Source: Streptomyces sp. XM83C (lineage in GTDB: Bacteria > Actinomycetota > Actinomycetes > Streptomycetales > Streptomycetaceae). From it: 64,000 bases of DNA. Made by a program: the position numbers and the translations under genes. This document shows positions 62,551-64,000 of this stretch, piece after piece. Where the stretch lies: the NCBI RefSeq assembly GCF_023072675.1, contig NZ_JALLGL010000002.1, forward strand, positions 1 to 64,000, read 5' to 3'. The notes below the pieces were generated by a model that worked only from the letters and a program-made list of their open reading frames with translations, was not told the DNA's origin and did not search any database. Numbering within the stretch: position 1 is the stretch's first letter; every line of letters starts with the position of its first letter.

Positions 62551-64000
62551 GTGAGCAGCGAGAACGGAAGCGGCAGCGACAGCGGCGAGAGCGCGCCGCC
62601 GGAGCAGCTCGCGCTCATCCGGGAGAGCGTCCGCAGGGCCAAGATGCCACGGGCCAAGCCGCGGACCTGGCGGGGCGCCGCGCTCGCGCCGCACCTGCCC
62701 GTCGCCCGGGTCCTCGTCGACAAGGGCGTCCTCCACCTCGACCGGTACTTCGACTACGCCGTCCCCGCCGAACTGGACGCCGACGCCCAGCCCGGCGTCC
62801 GGGTCCGGGTGCGGTTCGGGGCCGGACGGCACCGCGTCCGTGACGGACGCCGTGAGGGCGGCGGGCTGATCGACGGCTTCCTCGTGGAGCGGCTCGCCGA
62901 GTCCGACTACAGCGGGCCGCTCGCCGCGCTCGCCCAGGTCGTCTCACCCGAACCCGTCCTGGGCCCGGAACTCCTCCAACTCGCCCGCGCCGTCGCCGAC
63001 CGCTACGCCGGCAGCCTCGCCGACGTGCTTCAGCTCGCCGTGCCCCCGCGCAACGCGCGCGCCGAGCAGCGGCCCTCGCCCGCCCCGCTGCCCCCGCCGC
63101 GGCCACCGGCCCCCGGACCGTGGACACGGTACGAGCGGGGGGCCGCGTTCCTGGAGGCGCTGGCCTCGGGGGCCGGACCGCGGGCCGTGTGGCACGCGCT
63201 GCCCGGACCGCAGTGGAGCGAGGAGATCGCCCGCGCCGTCGCCGCGACACTCGCCTCCGGGCGCGGCGCCCTCGTCGTCGTCCCCGACGGGCGCGCCGTC
63301 AGCCGTGTCGACGCCGCCCTGACCGCCCTGCTCGGGGACGGGCGGCACGCCGTGCTCACCGCCGACGCCGGCCCCGAGAAGCGCTACCGGGAGTGGCTGG
63401 CCGTCCGGCGCGGCTCGGTGCGGGCCGTAGTCGGCACCCGCGCCGCCATGTTCGCGCCGGTGCAGAACCTGGGACTGGTCGTCCTCTGGGACGACGGCGA
63501 CGACAGCCACAGCGAACCGCACGCCCCCCAGCCGCACGCCCGGGAGGTGCTGCTGCTGCGCGCGGCCCAGGACCGGTGCGGCTTCCTGCTGGGCGGATGG
63601 AGCTGCACGGTCGAGGCCGCCCAGCTCGTCGACAGCGGCTGGGCGCGGCCCATCGTCGCCACGCGGGAGGAGGTGCGGTCCGCCGCGCCGCTCGTGCGGA
63701 CCGTCGGCGACACCGACCTCGCCCGCGACGAGGCCGCCCGCGCCGCACGGCTGCCCACCCTCGCCTGGCAGGTGGCCCGCGAAGGACTGCGCCACGGCCC
63801 GGTCCTCGTCCAGGTGCCCCGGCGCGGGTACGTGCCCCGGATGGCGTGCGCCCGCTGCCGCGAACCCGCCCGCTGCCGGCACTGCTCCGGACCACTGGAG
63901 GGACGGGACGGAGGAGCCCTGCGGTGCGGCTGGTGCGGACGGGAGGAGAGCGCCTGGCACTGCCCGGAGTGCGGCTCCTTCCGGCTGCGCGCCCAGGTGG
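62551..64000 (+). CDS. priA: PriA-like primosome protein, degenerate helicase motifs, 3' end outside window
   Basis: 483 codons visible, start GTG 62551. N-terminal 3'-end-binding domain with ARVLVDKGVLHLDRYFDYAVP. Where active PriA has the Walker A loop GVTGSGKT, there is ALPGPQWSEE; where DEEH is expected, WDDGDDSHS. Both ATPase motifs are therefore lost, though the fold is aligned up to VVGTRAAMFAPVQNLGLVV. The zinc cysteines are kept (CARCREPARCRHC ... CGWCGREE ... CPEC). It probably acts as a structural primosome or fork protein. The damage promoter upstream supports a repair role. Confidence 0.9.
   Translation, partial: MSSENGSGSDSGESAPPEQLALIRESVRRAKMPRAKPRTWRGAALAPHLPVARVLVDKGVLHLDRYFDYAVPAELDADAQPGVRVRVRFGAGRHRVRDGRREGGGLIDGFLVERLAESDYSGPLAALAQVVSPEPVLGPELLQLARAVADRYAGSLADVLQLAVPPRNARAEQRPSPAPLPPPRPPAPGPWTRYERGAAFLEALASGAGPRAVWHALPGPQWSEEIARAVAATLASGRGALVVVPDGRAVSRVDAALTALLGDGRHAVLTADAGPEKRYREWLAVRRGSVRAVVGTRAAMFAPVQNLGLVVLWDDGDDSHSEPHAPQPHAREVLLLRAAQDRCGFLLGGWSCTVEAAQLVDSGWARPIVATREEVRSAAPLVRTVGDTDLARDEAARAARLPTLAWQVAREGLRHGPVLVQVPRRGYVPRMACARCREPARCRHCSGPLEGRDGGALRCGWCGREESAWHCPECGSFRLRAQV

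Overview
The window is GC-rich chromosomal DNA (codons ending mostly in C or G, many GTG starts, many ATGA or GTGA overlaps) from an actinomycete, almost certainly a Streptomyces. The strongest markers are BldD with its c-di-GMP motif, the small actinobacterial integration host factor (sIHF), a PI-phosphate synthase / PIM mannosyltransferase cluster, and a gene order that I recall, without checking, as the core region of S. coelicolor from thrS to priA (about SCO1531 to SCO1475). I see no insertion sequence, prophage, CRISPR array, rRNA or tRNA. This is conserved core genome, so the novelty lies in regulatory sites and in genes whose key residues are lost.

Layout: a gene fragment of unknown function (1-1141), thrS and an Ap4A-phosphorylase-like HIT gene are on the plus strand. 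An unknown membrane protein and an EF-G-like translation factor (3886-7944) are on the minus strand. A 444-base gap with a triple hairpin repeat leads into the phosphatidylinositol mannoside cluster pgsA-patA-pimA, a LemA-like gene, the PLP synthase genes pdxS-pdxT, yebC, the Holliday junction genes ruvC-ruvA-ruvB, the Sec genes yajC-secD-secF, apt and the ppGpp enzyme rel. Two minus-strand genes (a DUF349 protein and a membrane-anchored cyclophilin) follow, then a metallo-hydrolase, hisS, a VKOR-type membrane protein, rarA, rpsD and an opposing STAND ATPase gene. The alaS-ruvX-mltG-aroE-aroC-aroK-aroB block comes next, then a frameshifted P-loop gene, a degenerate M24 peptidase-like gene, efp and nusB. 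Minus-strand bldD is followed by the pyrimidine cluster pyrR-pyrB-pyrC-(membrane protein)-carA-carB and pyrD-pyrF. The window closes with sIHF, gmk, rpoZ, coaBC, metK and the 5' part of priA.

Regulation visible in the sequence: four promoters fit the RecA-independent DNA-damage promoter of actinobacteria (TTGTCRGTG, 8 bases, TANNNT; regulator PafBC). They precede ruvC, rarA, priA and the unknown minus-strand membrane protein, which would make that protein a candidate new member of the damage response. The pyrR leader carries an RNA hairpin with the PyrR-binding hexaloop, placed so that it can hide the pyrR ribosome binding site. bldD has a good sigma-70-type promoter whose -10 box lies inside an inverted repeat, a likely autoregulatory operator. 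Several genes (HIT, rarA, aroE, M24-like, gmk) have a -10-like box ending exactly six bases before the start codon, as expected for leaderless mRNAs. Strong hairpin terminators separate most transcription units, including one between carB and pyrD.
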